Below are positions 16,958-26,393 of a stretch of 64,000 nucleotides of DNA, piece by piece. The stretch spans positions 124,001 to 188,000 of the forward strand of contig NZ_JADNYP010000004.1 of assembly GCF_015680705.1 (NCBI RefSeq). Direction: 5' to 3'. The notes under the pieces were generated by a model. It made no database searches and was not told the origin of the DNA. It saw only the letters and a list, made by a program, of their open reading frames with translations. Both the position numbers and the translations under genes were made by a program. Source of the stretch: Pseudomonas fulva. GTDB taxonomy: Bacteria; Pseudomonadota; Gammaproteobacteria; Pseudomonadales; Pseudomonadaceae. Position 1 is the first letter of the stretch, and every line of letters begins with the position of its first letter.

Positions 16958-17435
16958 CGAGCCTGGCAGTCGGGGTCGCCAGCTGGATGGTCGAGAGCTG
17001 GCCTGCGGTCCGCACCCGAGCGACCGTGTTCTCAGCCCTGTCGCCTGGCAGATCCTGGGGCTGCTGCGCAGCCCATCGCGGCCTTTCCCACGGTTTGTGG
17101 CCGCGCCTCGAGCACCATCGATGGGTGTGTGCCGGCCCGCATAGGACGGCCGCTGCGGGGGCGCCCGACCTTGGAACCGTTTTCCTGGCACTTTGGAAGC
17201 AAGACGCTGTATTGATCCGCCGTCCAGGCCATCCCCTACGCACCCTGCGAGGAAAAACAATCCGTAACAATTACAAACGGTTATTGGTATAGCCCTCGAG
17301 CGCCGCAACCCCGCCAGTTGCTGGCGATCATGGCCTCGAGCGGTCCGCCCGTCCGTTACCTGCGTTGCCAGAACCCTGGGGGTTGCCGATACTGGCGCCG
17401 ACTTCCAAGCCGAGCGCCAGACCGTGGACCTTGCG
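16958..17435. other. 478-bp region between the two cco operons
   Basis: No gene is supported. It carries a REP-like double hairpin (17056-17105) and the promoter of the second operon, which I could not place firmly. An isolated TTGAT (17212-17216) has no matching ATCAA half, so no Anr box is visible. That agrees with the known constitutive expression of the syntenic P. aeruginosa cco1 operon. Confidence 0.5.
17056..17105. repeat. REP-like double hairpin
   Basis: Two adjacent inverted repeats: GGGCTGC (17058-17064) with GCAGCCC (17068-17074), then CGCGGCC (17077-17083) with GGCCGCG (17099-17105). The arrangement recalls the REP elements common between P. putida genes. It lies downstream of the first ccoP and may act as a transcript end or gyrase/IHF site. 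Confidence 0.45.
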
Positions 17436-18875
17436 ATGAGTACGCCAATCAGCCCGACCGCCTACAACTACCGGGTGGTCCGCCAGTTCGCCATCATGAC
17501 GGTGGCGTGGGGTATCGTCGGCATGAGCCTGGGCGTGTTCATCGCCTGCCAGCTGGTCTGGCCGCAGCTCAACCTGGACCTGCCGTGGACCAGCTTCGGT
17601 CGCCTGCGCCCGCTGCATACCAACCTGGTGATCTTCGCCTTCGGCGGCTGCGCATTGTTCGCCACGTCCTACTATGTGGTGCAGCGCACCTGCCAGGCGC
17701 GGCTGTTCTGCGATCGCCTGGCGGCCTTCACCTTCTGGGGCTGGCAGGCGGTGATCGTCGGCGCGCTGGTCAGCCTGCCGCTGGGCTACACCACCACCAA
17801 GGAGTATGCCGAGCTGGAATGGCCGCTGGCGATCGTGCTGGCCGTCGTCTGGATCAGCTACGCGGTGGTGTTCTTCGGCACCATCGCCAGACGCAAGACT
17901 CCTCATATCTACGTCGGCAACTGGTTCTACGGGGCCTTCATCCTGGTCACCGGCATGCTCCACGTGGTCAACCATGCGGCGCTGCCGGTCAGCCTGTTCA
18001 AGTCCTACTCGGCCTATGCCGGCGCCACCGATGCGATGATCCAGTGGTGGTACGGGCACAATGCGGTGGGCTTCTTCCTGACCACGGGTTTCCTCGGCAT
18101 GATGTACTACTTCGTGCCCAAGCAGGCCGAGCGGCCGATCTATTCTTACCGCTTGTCCATCGTCCACTTCTGGGCGCTGATCACCCTGTACATCTGGGCC
18201 GGCCCGCATCACCTGCACTACACCGCCTTGCCCGACTGGGCGCAATCGCTGGGCATGGTGATGTCGATCATCCTGCTGGCGCCGAGCTGGGGTGGCATGA
18301 TCAATGGCATGATGACCCTCTCGGGGGCCTGGCACAAACTGCGCAGCGATCCGATCCTGCGCTTTCTGGTGGTGTCCCTGGCGTTCTACGGCATGTCGAC
18401 CTTCGAGGGGCCGATGATGGCGATCAAGACCGTCAATGCCTTGTCCCACTACACCGACTGGACCATCGGCCATGTACATGCCGGTGCGCTGGGCTGGGTG
18501 GCGATGATCTCCATCGGCGCGACCTACCACATGATCCCGCGCCTGTATGGCTGCGAACGCATGTACAGCCTGGGGTTGATCAACGCGCACTTCTGGCTGG
18601 CGACCATCGGCACGGTGCTGTACATCGCCTCGATGTGGGTCAACGGCATCGCCCAGGGCCTGATGTGGCGAGCGGTCAACAGCGACGGCACGCTCACCTA
18701 TTCATTCGTCGAAACCTTGGTCGCCAGTCATCCAGGCTATGTCGTGCGCGCCGTGGGCGGTGCGATTTTCGCCTGTGGCATGCTGCTGATGGCCGCCAAC
18801 GTGGCGCAGACCATTCGCCTGGCGAAACGAGCGCAGGGCGCCATCAGCGCCGCAGTCCTCGGAGCCACCTCATGA
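17436..18875 (+). CDS. ccoN: cbb3-type cytochrome c oxidase subunit I (second copy)
   Basis: A 479-residue paralogue of the first CcoN with all haem and copper ligands conserved (shifted by one residue). It begins [17 protein letters not shown]; a GTG four codons upstream is an alternative start. It differs from copy 1 mainly in the N-terminal 100 residues, around the TM5-6 loop, and after [12 protein letters not shown] ([14 protein letters not shown] instead of [14 protein letters not shown]). It corresponds by position to P. aeruginosa ccoN1, the constitutive oxidase. Its stop overlaps the ccoO start by four bases. Confidence 0.96.
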   Translation: MSTPISPTAYNYRVVRQFAIMTVAWGIVGMSLGVFIACQLVWPQLNLDLPWTSFGRLRPLHTNLVIFAFGGCALFATSYYVVQRTCQARLFCDRLAAFTFWGWQAVIVGALVSLPLGYTTTKEYAELEWPLAIVLAVVWISYAVVFFGTIARRKTPHIYVGNWFYGAFILVTGMLHVVNHAALPVSLFKSYSAYAGATDAMIQWWYGHNAVGFFLTTGFLGMMYYFVPKQAERPIYSYRLSIVHFWALITLYIWAGPHHLHYTALPDWAQSLGMVMSIILLAPSWGGMINGMMTLSGAWHKLRSDPILRFLVVSLAFYGMSTFEGPMMAIKTVNALSHYTDWTIGHVHAGALGWVAMISIGATYHMIPRLYGCERMYSLGLINAHFWLATIGTVLYIASMWVNGIAQGLMWRAVNSDGTLTYSFVETLVASHPGYVVRAVGGAIFACGMLLMAANVAQTIRLAKRAQGAISAAVLGATS

Positions 18876-19480
18876 GGCACGAAGTCGTCGAGAAGAACCT
18901 GGGCCTGCTGGCCTTGTTCATGGTCCTGGCGGTGAGCATCGGTGGCCTGACGCAGATCGTCCCGCTGTTCTTCCAGGACGTGACCAATACCCCGGTCGCA
19001 GGCATGAAGCCCTACACCGCCCTGCAGCTCGAGGGCCGCGACATCTACATCCGCGAGGGCTGCGTGGGTTGTCATTCGCAGATGATCCGCCCGCTGCGCG
19101 CCGAGACCGAGCGCTACGGCCACTACTCGGTGGCTGGCGAAAGCGTCTGGGACCATCCGTTCCTCTGGGGCTCCAAGCGCACCGGGCCGGACCTGGCCCG
19201 GGTCGGTGGACGCTACTCGGACGACTGGCACCGCGCCCACCTGGTCAACCCGCGCGACCTGGTCCCGGAGTCGAAGATGCCGGCCTATCCGTGGCTGCTG
19301 GAAAACCGCCTCGACGGCGCCGCTACCGGCAGGAAGATGGAGGTTCTGCGCACCTTGGGCGTGCCCTACACCGACCAGGACATCGCCGGGGCCGGCGAAG
19401 CGGTCGGCGGCAGGAGCGAAATGGACGCGCTGGTGGCCTACCTGCAAGGGCTGGGCACTGCCATCAAGAGCAAACGGTGA
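18872..19480 (+). CDS. ccoO: cbb3 oxidase subunit II, mono-haem cytochrome c (second copy)
   Basis: A 202-residue subunit, same architecture as copy 1: N-terminal anchor, then a periplasmic domain with haem site CVGCH. The central block is almost identical at DNA level to copy 1, while the region after DDWHRAHL ([20 protein letters not shown]) and the C-terminus differ. Translation is coupled to ccoN by an ATGA overlap; ccoQ begins five bases after its stop. Confidence 0.95.
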   Translation: MRHEVVEKNLGLLALFMVLAVSIGGLTQIVPLFFQDVTNTPVAGMKPYTALQLEGRDIYIREGCVGCHSQMIRPLRAETERYGHYSVAGESVWDHPFLWGSKRTGPDLARVGGRYSDDWHRAHLVNPRDLVPESKMPAYPWLLENRLDGAATGRKMEVLRTLGVPYTDQDIAGAGEAVGGRSEMDALVAYLQGLGTAIKSKR

Positions 19481-19485
19481 CGGCG

Positions 19486-19683
19486 ATGGACATCGGAACG
19501 ATTCGAGGGCTTGGCACCCTGCTGGTAATGCTGGCGTTCATCGGCTTGCTGCTGTGGGTGTTCGCGCCCCGGCGCAAGCAGGACTTCGACGAAGCGACCC
19601 TGCTGCCCTTCGCCGATGATCCCCAGGCGCTCGACAAGCTCGAGCGCAAGCCCGACGAAACGCCAGGGAGGGAAGAACCATGA
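19486..19683 (+). CDS. ccoQ: cbb3 oxidase subunit CcoQ (second copy)
   Basis: A 65-residue small subunit with one membrane helix ([20 protein letters not shown]) and the tail [17 protein letters not shown]. It keeps the RGLGTLLVM and LLPFADD blocks of copy 1 but is otherwise diverged. Its stop overlaps the ccoP ATG by four bases. Confidence 0.92.
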   Translation: MDIGTIRGLGTLLVMLAFIGLLLWVFAPRRKQDFDEATLLPFADDPQALDKLERKPDETPGREEP

Positions 19684-20654
19684 GCCTGTTCTGGAGCCTG
19701 TACGTCGGCGCACTGACGCTCGGCACGCTGCTGGCCCTGGCCTGGCTGTTGCTGTCGACCCGCAAGGGCCAGCGCAGCGAGCTGACCGAGCAGACCGTCG
19801 GGCATGCCTTCGACGGCATCGAGGAGTACGACAACCCGCTGCCGCGCTGGTGGTTCTGGTTGTTCGTCGGCACCTTGGCGTTCGCCCTTGGCTACCTGCT
19901 GCTGTATCCCGGCCTGGGCAACTGGAAGGGCCTGCTGCCGGGCTACCAGGACGGCGCAGCGTTCAGCGATGGCCAGCCTGGCTGGACAGGCGTGCATGAA
20001 TGGGAACGGGAAGTGGCCGCGGCCGAGGCCCGCTTCGGGCCGATCTTCGCCCGCTTCGCCGCGCTGCCCATCGAAGAAGTGGCTCAGGATCCCAAGGCGT
20101 TGAGCATGGGCGCCCGACTGTTCGCCTCCAATTGCGCGCTCTGCCACGGTTCGGACGCCAAGGGCGCCTTCGGCTTTCCCAACCTGACCGATGCCGAATG
20201 GCGCTGGGGCGGCGACCCCGAAAGCATCCGGCAGTCGATCCTCAATGGCCGCCAGGGCGTGATGCCGGCCTGGGGAGCGGTGCTGGGCGAACAGGGCATC
20301 AACGACGTGGCGGCGTTCATCACCGGCAGCCTGGGCGGGCGCGACGTGCCAGAGGGCGTGGGCGCCGACCCGGTGAAGGGCAAGCAGATCTTCGCCACCA
20401 GCTGCGTGGCCTGTCACGGCCCCGAAGGCCGGGGCATGCCGATGCTCGGCGCCCCGGACCTGACCCGGCCGCAGGCATTCATCTATGGTTCGAGCTTTGC
20501 GCAGCTGCAACAGACCATCCGCAACGGCCGCCAGGGGCAGATGCCGGCCCAGGCGCAGCTGCACGGCAATGACAAGGTGCATCTGCTGGCGGCCTATGTC
20601 TACAGTCTGTCACGCGCGGCCCAGGAGCAACCGCCAGCGGAGCAGGAACCGTGA
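19680..20654 (+). CDS. ccoP: cbb3 oxidase subunit III, di-haem cytochrome c (second copy)
   Basis: A 324-residue di-haem subunit with two membrane helices, [18 protein letters not shown], and haem sites CALCH and CVACH. It is 12 residues longer than copy 1, largely from an insertion after LLPGYQDG ([17 protein letters not shown]). It ends the second operon; the assembly genes start about 270 bp downstream. Confidence 0.95.
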   Translation: MSLFWSLYVGALTLGTLLALAWLLLSTRKGQRSELTEQTVGHAFDGIEEYDNPLPRWWFWLFVGTLAFALGYLLLYPGLGNWKGLLPGYQDGAAFSDGQPGWTGVHEWEREVAAAEARFGPIFARFAALPIEEVAQDPKALSMGARLFASNCALCHGSDAKGAFGFPNLTDAEWRWGGDPESIRQSILNGRQGVMPAWGAVLGEQGINDVAAFITGSLGGRDVPEGVGADPVKGKQIFATSCVACHGPEGRGMPMLGAPDLTRPQAFIYGSSFAQLQQTIRNGRQGQMPAQAQLHGNDKVHLLAAYVYSLSRAAQEQPPAEQEP

Positions 20655-20925
20655 TGCCACGGCCTTCACCGCGCTGATACCGACGTGCTCGGACGGGCCG
20701 GCAGCGCAGCGGGACGAGCGTGGCATTCCTGGCCTCGGATGACCTGGATCAATTGACATCCAGCGCTACACGAAAAACCCTGTGCAACCAACGCGGCCAA
20801 AGGTCGCAGCGTGCTCCAAGGGTGCTTTGCCGGCGTATCATGCCACCGCGCAGCGCCAGCCGCCCGCCCCTGACCGCGCCCGGCACGCACTGGCCAGGCG
20901 CACTTCGCCACTGCCGTGGGACTCG

Positions 20926-22341
20926 ATGATGAGCAAGCAGATACCGGTTCAGCAGGTGACTTCAGCCAGCCAGGCGAACGAGGCCATCGACCTCTACAGT
21001 GCCCGCAGGAAGATCCACACCCGCGCCTTCACCGGCCTGTTTCGCCGCCTGCGCATGGGCGGCGGGGCGTTGTTGCTGCTGCTGTACTTCGCCACCGTGT
21101 GGCTGCACTGGGATGGGCACCAGGCGGTGTGGTGGAACCTGCCCGAGCGCAAGTTCTATATCTTCGGCGTGACCATCTGGCCACAGGACTTCATCCTCTT
21201 GTCGGGCCTGCTCATCGTGGCTGCCTTCGGGCTGTTCTTCATCACGGTGTTCGCCGGGCGCGTCTGGTGCGGCTACGCCTGCCCGCAAAGCGTATGGACC
21301 TGGATCTTCATGTGGTGCGAAAAGCTCACCGAGGGCGACCGCAACCAGCGCATCAAGCTGGACAAGGCGCCCGCCAGCCTCGCCAAGACCCTGCGCAAGA
21401 GCGCCAAGCACGGCCTCTGGTTGCTGATCGGCTTCGTCACCGGCATGACCTTCGTCGGCTACTTCTCGCCGATTCGCGAGCTGGTGCCAGACTTCTTCAG
21501 CGGTCAGGCCGGTGGCTGGGCCTATTTCTGGGTCGGCTTCTTCACCCTGGCGACCTACGCCAATGCCGGTTGGCTGCGCGAGCAGGTGTGCATCTACATG
21601 TGCCCCTATGCGCGCTTCCAGAGCGTGATGTTCGACCAGGATACCTTGATCGTCTCCTACGATTCACGTCGCGGCGAGGCCCGCGGCCCGCGCCGCAAGG
21701 ACAGCGACCACAAGGCCAGGGGCCTGGGCGACTGCATCGATTGCACCTTGTGCGTACAGGTGTGCCCGACCGGCATCGACATCCGCGACGGCCTGCAGAT
21801 CGAGTGCATCGGCTGCGCCGCGTGCATCGATGCCTGCGACGCGGTCATGGACAAGATGGGCTACTCCAGGGGGCTGGTCAGCTACACCACCGAGCACAAC
21901 CTGTCGGGCCAACGCACCCACCTGCTGCGCCCGCGACTGATCGGCTACGCGGCGGTGCTGCTGTTGATGATCGGCTTGTTGGCCACGGCCTTCGCCACCC
22001 GCTCGCTGGTCGGCTTCGATGTCAGCAAGGACCGGGTGCTATACCGCGAGAACGCCCAGGGCAGGATCGAGAACGTGTACGCCCTCAAGGTCCTGAACAA
22101 GGACCAGCACGACCATGTCTACCTGCTCGAGGCGAGCGGCCTGGCCGGCTTGCAGCTGGAGGGCGCGCGCGAGGTCAGGGTCGCCGCCGGCGACAGCGCC
22201 AGCCTGGCGGTACGGCTGTCGATGGCACCGCAGGCGCTGCCATCGTCCAGCAACGACGTCACGTTCATCCTCAAGGACGCCGATGACGGCGCTACCGAGG
22301 TACAAGCCCACAGCCGCTTCATCGGCCCGCACGTTCGCTGA
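20926..22341 (+). CDS. ccoG: cbb3 oxidase assembly protein CcoG (FixG-like ferredoxin)
   Basis: A 471-residue inner-membrane protein with about five membrane helices, the conserved GYACPQSVWTWIF, and a ferredoxin-like pair of cysteine clusters CIDCTLCVQVCP and CIGCAACIDACD for iron-sulfur centres, followed by a periplasmic Ig-like C-terminal domain. CcoG is implicated in reducing copper for cbb3 oxidase assembly. Two adjacent ATGs (20926, 20929) are possible starts. It heads ccoG-ccoH-ccoI-ccoS; the 271 bp before it carry no recognisable gene and no Anr box. Confidence 0.93.
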   Translation: MMSKQIPVQQVTSASQANEAIDLYSARRKIHTRAFTGLFRRLRMGGGALLLLLYFATVWLHWDGHQAVWWNLPERKFYIFGVTIWPQDFILLSGLLIVAAFGLFFITVFAGRVWCGYACPQSVWTWIFMWCEKLTEGDRNQRIKLDKAPASLAKTLRKSAKHGLWLLIGFVTGMTFVGYFSPIRELVPDFFSGQAGGWAYFWVGFFTLATYANAGWLREQVCIYMCPYARFQSVMFDQDTLIVSYDSRRGEARGPRRKDSDHKARGLGDCIDCTLCVQVCPTGIDIRDGLQIECIGCAACIDACDAVMDKMGYSRGLVSYTTEHNLSGQRTHLLRPRLIGYAAVLLLMIGLLATAFATRSLVGFDVSKDRVLYRENAQGRIENVYALKVLNKDQHDHVYLLEASGLAGLQLEGAREVRVAAGDSASLAVRLSMAPQALPSSSNDVTFILKDADDGATEVQAHSRFIGPHVR

Positions 22342-22352
22342 GAGTCTTCGCC

Positions 22353-22883
22353 ATGCCCATGCAAACGCCCCATAGCCCCTGGCACAGGCAGCCCTGGCCC
22401 TGGATCATCATCGGCATCCTGGCGACTTCGGTCTGCCTGAGCCTGAGCATGGTGGTCATCGCCGTGAACAACCCGGACAACCTGGTCACCGACAACTACT
22501 ACGAAGCCGGTAAGGGTATCAACCGTGCCCTCGAGCGCGAGCGGCTGGCACAGGCCCTCGGGCTCCAGGCCAGCCTGCGCCTGGACGAGCTCACCGGCGA
22601 AGTCGAGCTGCGCCTGAGCGGCGAGAGCCGCCCCGCCTCGCTCGAGCTGAACCTGATCTCGCCGACCCAGCCGCACAGGGACCGCAAGGTACTGCTCAAG
22701 CACGGCGGGGGTGATCGCTATGTCGGCCAGTTGCCCGACAAGGTCGAGGGGCGGCGCTTCGTCGAGCTGCTCGGGGTCGAGCAGGGCCGGACGTGGCGGC
22801 TGTTCGAACAAGAGCAGGTTGGCCATGACCTGACCCTGCAACTGGGCGACGAGGTCTTGCAAGGGGCGGGACGCCGAGAGTGA
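22353..22883 (+). CDS. ccoH: FixH/CcoH family assembly protein
   Basis: A 176-residue protein with one N-terminal membrane helix (PWIIIGILATSVCLSLSMVV), the FixH signature NPDNLVTDNYYEAGKGIN just after it, and a periplasmic beta-rich domain. CcoH associates with CcoN and is needed for stable oxidase assembly. It starts 11 bases after ccoG and is followed by ccoI, so it is part of the same transcript. Confidence 0.92.
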   Translation: MPMQTPHSPWHRQPWPWIIIGILATSVCLSLSMVVIAVNNPDNLVTDNYYEAGKGINRALERERLAQALGLQASLRLDELTGEVELRLSGESRPASLELNLISPTQPHRDRKVLLKHGGGDRYVGQLPDKVEGRRFVELLGVEQGRTWRLFEQEQVGHDLTLQLGDEVLQGAGRRE

Positions 22884-22959
22884 CGCGCATGGCATGACAC
22901 GCCCAGTGACGAAGCGGCCCCAACAACAGGCACCCACATCGAGGAAGGCGCCCCAGTCA

Positions 22960-25410
22960 ATGACCGAACCCACTCCCTGCTACCACTGCGCCCTGCCCGT
23001 CCCGCCCGGCAGCCGCTTCAGCGTCGTGGTGCTGGAGCAGCCACGGGCGTTCTGCTGCCCGGGCTGCCAGGCAGTGGCCGAGGCGATCGTCGCCGGAGGG
23101 CTGGCGCACTACTATCAGCACCGCAGCGAAACCAGCGTCAACCCCGAGACCCTGCCTCGGCAGCTGCATGATGAGCTGGCGCTCTACGATCGCGCCGACG
23201 TTCAGGCCTCGTTCGTGCACCGCGCGCACGACCTGGACGAAGCCACGCTGCTGGTCGAGGGGGTCAGCTGCGCGGCCTGTGGCTGGCTGATCGAACGGCG
23301 CCTGGGCAGCCTGCCGGGGGTGGCCGAGGTCCACTTCAACCTGTCCAGCCACCGTCTGCAGGTCAGCTGGGCGCAAGATCAACTGCCGCTCTCACGGCTG
23401 CTGGGCGAACTGCGCCGGATCGGCTATGCCGCTCACCCGTACCAGCCGGACCAGGCCGCCGAGCGCCTGGCCCAGGAGAACCGCTCGGCCCTGCGCCGGC
23501 TGGGCGTGGCCGGCCTGCTGTGGTTCCAGGCGATGATGGCGACCATGGCGACCTGGCCGGAATTCGACATCGACCTGTCTGCCGAGATGCGCACCATCCT
23601 GCACTGGCTGGCGCTGTTCCTGACCACGCCGATCGTGTTCTACAGCTGCGCGCCGTTCTTCAAGGGCGCGGCCCGCGATCTGCGTAGCCGCCGCCTGAGC
23701 ATGGATGTGTCGGTCGCGCTGGCCATCGGCCTGGCCTACGCGGCCGGGATATGGACCGCCGTCAGCGGTAGCGGGGAGCTGTATTTCGACACCGTGGGCA
23801 TGTTCGCACTGTTGCTGCTGACCGGCCGCTACCTGGAACGGCGTGCCCGCCAGCGCACCGCCGCAGCGACCGCGCAGCTGGTCAACCTGCTGCCGGCCTC
23901 GTGCCTGCGGCTTGGGCCGGATGGCTTGGCCGAACGCATCCTGCTCAGGCAACTGCGCCGGGGCGATCAGGTACTGGTACCGCCAGGCGCGGTGGTACCG
24001 GCCGACGGGCGGATCGTCGCGGGGCGTTCGAGCCTGGATGAATCGCTGCTGACGGGCGAATACCTGCCGGTAGCGAAAGGCTGCGGCGACGCGCTCACCG
24101 CCGGTACCCTGAACGTGGAAAGCAGCCTGACCCTGGAAGTGCTGGCGCTGGGCCAGGACAGTCGCCTCTCGGCCATCGTCCGCCTGCTCGAGCGCGCCCA
24201 GTCGCAGAAACCGCGCCTGGCCCGACTGGCCGACCGCGCCGCCCAGCTGTTCTTGCCCTGCAGCCTGCTCGCGGCGGCCGTGATCGGTCTTTGCTGGTGG
24301 CAACTGGACCCGTCCCGAGCCTTCTGGGTGGTCCTGGCCATGCTGGTCGCGACCTGTCCCTGCGCCCTCTCGCTGGCCACGCCCACCGCCCTGACGACCG
24401 CCACCGGAACCCTGCACAAGCTGGGGCTGCTGCTGACCCGCGGCCACGTGCTGGAAGGGCTGGGCCAGATCGACACGGTGGTCTTCGACAAGACCGGCAC
24501 CCTCACCGAGGGTCGACTGGTGCTGCGCAGCGTGCAACCGCTGGGCGCGATGCCCAGCGCCCACTGCCTGGCGCTGGCCGCCGCGCTCGAGCACGGCTCC
24601 GAACACCCGATCGCCCGTGCCTTCGGCCAGGCCATGCAGCCGGTCGACGACCTGCTCGGCATACCGGGCCGGGGACTCGAAGGCAGCGTCGACGGCAGGC
24701 GCCTGCGCATCGGCGAGCCGGGTTTCGTCTGCGGTCTGAGCGGCACCGCGGTGCCTCGCCCGCCCGCCGTGAGCGGGCAATGGCTGTTGCTGGGCGATCG
24801 GCAAGGCGCGCTAGCCTGGTTCGGCCTGGACGACCGTGTGCGCGGCGATGCGCCCGAGCTGCTTGCCGCTTGCCGGGCGCTTGGCTGGCATAGCCTGCTG
24901 CTGTCCGGCGACAGCTCGCCGATGGTGGCGCAAGTGGCGAGCCAGCTGGGCATCGACCAGGCCTTCGGCGGCCTGTGCCCGGCCGACAAGCTGGCCCGGC
25001 TCGAGGCGTTGCGCCAGCAGGGTCGCAAGGTGCTGGTGCTCGGTGACGGGGTCAACGACGCGCCCATGCTGGCCGCCGCCGACATCGGCATCGCCATGGG
25101 CTCGGCCACCGACCTGAGCAAGACCAGCGCCGATGCGGTCCTGTTGTCCAACCGTCTGCAGAGTCTGGTGCAGGCCTTCGAAGTGGCGCGCGCCACACGC
25201 CGCGTCATCCTGCAGAACCTGCTCTGGGCGACGCTGTACAATGGCCTGATGCTACCGCTCGCCGCGCTTGGCTGGATCACCCCCGTATGGGCGGCGCTGG
25301 GCATGTCCATCAGTTCGCTGATCGTGGTGCTCAATGCCTTGCGCCTGGCCCGGCCACGCCACGCTGCCAGCGCCAGCGCCAGCGCGGCGACCCGCGCTGC
25401 CACCACCTGA
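22960..25410 (+). CDS. ccoI: Copper-transporting P-type ATPase CcoI (FixI)
   Basis: An 816-residue P1B-type ATPase that supplies copper for the CcoN active site. In order: an N-terminal cysteine-rich region (CYHCALPVP, CCPGCQAVAEAI), a heavy-metal-associated domain (GVSCAACGWLIE), membrane helices with the metal site CPCALSLATP, the phosphorylation motif DKTGTLTEG, and GDGVNDAPML. The ATG at 22960 follows GAGGAAGG and is preferred over an ATG 22 codons upstream. This CcoI/CopA2 type moves copper slowly for enzyme assembly rather than for detoxification; the gene context here supports that. Confidence 0.94.
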   Translation: MTEPTPCYHCALPVPPGSRFSVVVLEQPRAFCCPGCQAVAEAIVAGGLAHYYQHRSETSVNPETLPRQLHDELALYDRADVQASFVHRAHDLDEATLLVEGVSCAACGWLIERRLGSLPGVAEVHFNLSSHRLQVSWAQDQLPLSRLLGELRRIGYAAHPYQPDQAAERLAQENRSALRRLGVAGLLWFQAMMATMATWPEFDIDLSAEMRTILHWLALFLTTPIVFYSCAPFFKGAARDLRSRRLSMDVSVALAIGLAYAAGIWTAVSGSGELYFDTVGMFALLLLTGRYLERRARQRTAAATAQLVNLLPASCLRLGPDGLAERILLRQLRRGDQVLVPPGAVVPADGRIVAGRSSLDESLLTGEYLPVAKGCGDALTAGTLNVESSLTLEVLALGQDSRLSAIVRLLERAQSQKPRLARLADRAAQLFLPCSLLAAAVIGLCWWQLDPSRAFWVVLAMLVATCPCALSLATPTALTTATGTLHKLGLLLTRGHVLEGLGQIDTVVFDKTGTLTEGRLVLRSVQPLGAMPSAHCLALAAALEHGSEHPIARAFGQAMQPVDDLLGIPGRGLEGSVDGRRLRIGEPGFVCGLSGTAVPRPPAVSGQWLLLGDRQGALAWFGLDDRVRGDAPELLAACRALGWHSLLLSGDSSPMVAQVASQLGIDQAFGGLCPADKLARLEALRQQGRKVLVLGDGVNDAPMLAAADIGIAMGSATDLSKTSADAVLLSNRLQSLVQAFEVARATRRVILQNLLWATLYNGLMLPLAALGWITPVWAALGMSISSLIVVLNALRLARPRHAASASASAATRAATT

Positions 25411-25424
25411 TCGAGGAGCCCTGC

Positions 25425-25637
25425 ATGCCTGCCTTGTACGTGATGATCCCTGCCGCCCTGCTCCTGGTCGGCATCGCCGTGTGGGTATTCTTCTGGGCGG
25501 TGGACAGCGGGCAGTACGACGACCTCGACAGCCCGGCGCACAGCATCCTGTTCGACGATCAGGACCCTCGGCACCAGGCCGCGCTGGAGGCATCGGCACG
25601 CGAGGCAGCCACCCAGGATCGGGCTCCCCGTGCCTGA
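25425..25637 (+). CDS. ccoS: cbb3 oxidase maturation protein CcoS
   Basis: A 70-residue protein with one membrane helix (MIPAALLLVGIAVWVFFWAV) followed by the CcoS signature SGQYDDLDSPAHSILFDD. It is required to make the oxidase active, probably at cofactor insertion. A GAGGAG ribosome site precedes the ATG. Its 3' end overlaps the next gene by eight bases. Confidence 0.94.
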   Translation: MPALYVMIPAALLLVGIAVWVFFWAVDSGQYDDLDSPAHSILFDDQDPRHQAALEASAREAATQDRAPRA

Positions 25638-26310
25638 GCTGCTGCCGCTGCTGGGCGCCGCGCTGGTCCTTGGCCTGCTGGGCAGCGGTCATTGCCTGGG
25701 CATGTGCGGCGGGCTGATGGGCGCACTGACCCTGGCCATCGCGCCCGAGCAACGCGCCAGACGCCTGCGCCTGCTGCTGGCCTACAACCTCGGCCGGGTC
25801 TGCAGCTATGCGCTCGCCGGCCTGCTGCTGGGCTCGCTGGGCTGGCTGCTGAGCGGTCCGCTGGCCGCGGCCATGCGCCTGGTCGCGGCCCTGCTGCTGG
25901 TGGCCATGGGCGCGTACCTGGCCGGCTGGTGGAGCGGGCTGACCCATCTCGAGCGCCTCGGCCGCGGCCTGTGGCGCCAGCTCCAGCCGCTGGCCCTGCG
26001 CCTGCTGCCGGTGACTGGCGCGCCACGCGCCTTGCTGCTTGGCGCACTCTGGGGCTGGTTGCCGTGCGGCCTGGTGTACAGCACCTTGCTGTGGTCGGCG
26101 AGCCAGGGCAGTGCCTGGCAAGGCGCCGCGCTGATGCTGGCTTTCGGCGTGGGTACCTGGCCAGTCCTGCTGCTGACCGGCCTGGCCGCCAAACGCCTAA
26201 ACGATCTGTTACGCCAGCGCCAATGGCGAGTGGCCGGCGGGCTGCTGGTGATGGCGCTGGGCCTGTGGAGTCTGCCTGGCCCGCACCGGCACTGGCTGAT
26301 GGGACACTGA
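25630..26310 (+). CDS. TauE/SafE-family membrane protein of the cco cluster
   Basis: A 226-residue protein with about six membrane helices, starting at a GTG that overlaps ccoS by eight bases. HCLGMCGGLMGAL and LLGALWGWLPCGLVYSTL are the hallmark of the UreH/SafE-like branch often annotated as sulfite exporter TauE/SafE. The paired cysteines (CLGMCGG, LPCG) in membrane segments suggest metal or thiol chemistry. Its fixed position after ccoS in pseudomonads points to a role in oxidase maturation, not sulfite export; that is inference. Codon use matches its neighbours. Confidence 0.85.
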   Translation: MPELLPLLGAALVLGLLGSGHCLGMCGGLMGALTLAIAPEQRARRLRLLLAYNLGRVCSYALAGLLLGSLGWLLSGPLAAAMRLVAALLLVAMGAYLAGWWSGLTHLERLGRGLWRQLQPLALRLLPVTGAPRALLLGALWGWLPCGLVYSTLLWSASQGSAWQGAALMLAFGVGTWPVLLLTGLAAKRLNDLLRQRQWRVAGGLLVMALGLWSLPGPHRHWLMGH

Positions 26311-26317
26311 ACCGGGG

Positions 26318-26331
26318 TTGATGCAAGTCAA
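26318..26331 (+). promoter_or_regulatory. Anr box for hemN
   Basis: TTGATGCAAGTCAA matches the Anr/FNR consensus at nine of ten fixed positions. Its centre is 31 bases before a -10-like TAGACT (26353-26358), which is the spacing expected of a class II promoter with Anr bound near -41.5. This supports low-oxygen induction of hemN. Confidence 0.85.
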
Positions 26332-26393
26332 GGTAGCGTCCTACAGACGCCCTAGACTGCCGGCATTGCTGCTCTCTCTCCGAGGACCACCCC

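Noticed and set aside
17212..17225. TTGATCCGCCGTCC upstream of the second ccoN as an Anr box
   Set aside because: Only the left half matches; the right half lacks ATCAA.
20747..20760. GATCAATTGACATC upstream of ccoG as a possible Anr box
   Set aside because: The half-sites are in the wrong order and spacing (ATCAA directly before TTGAC) and do not match TTGAT-N4-ATCAA.
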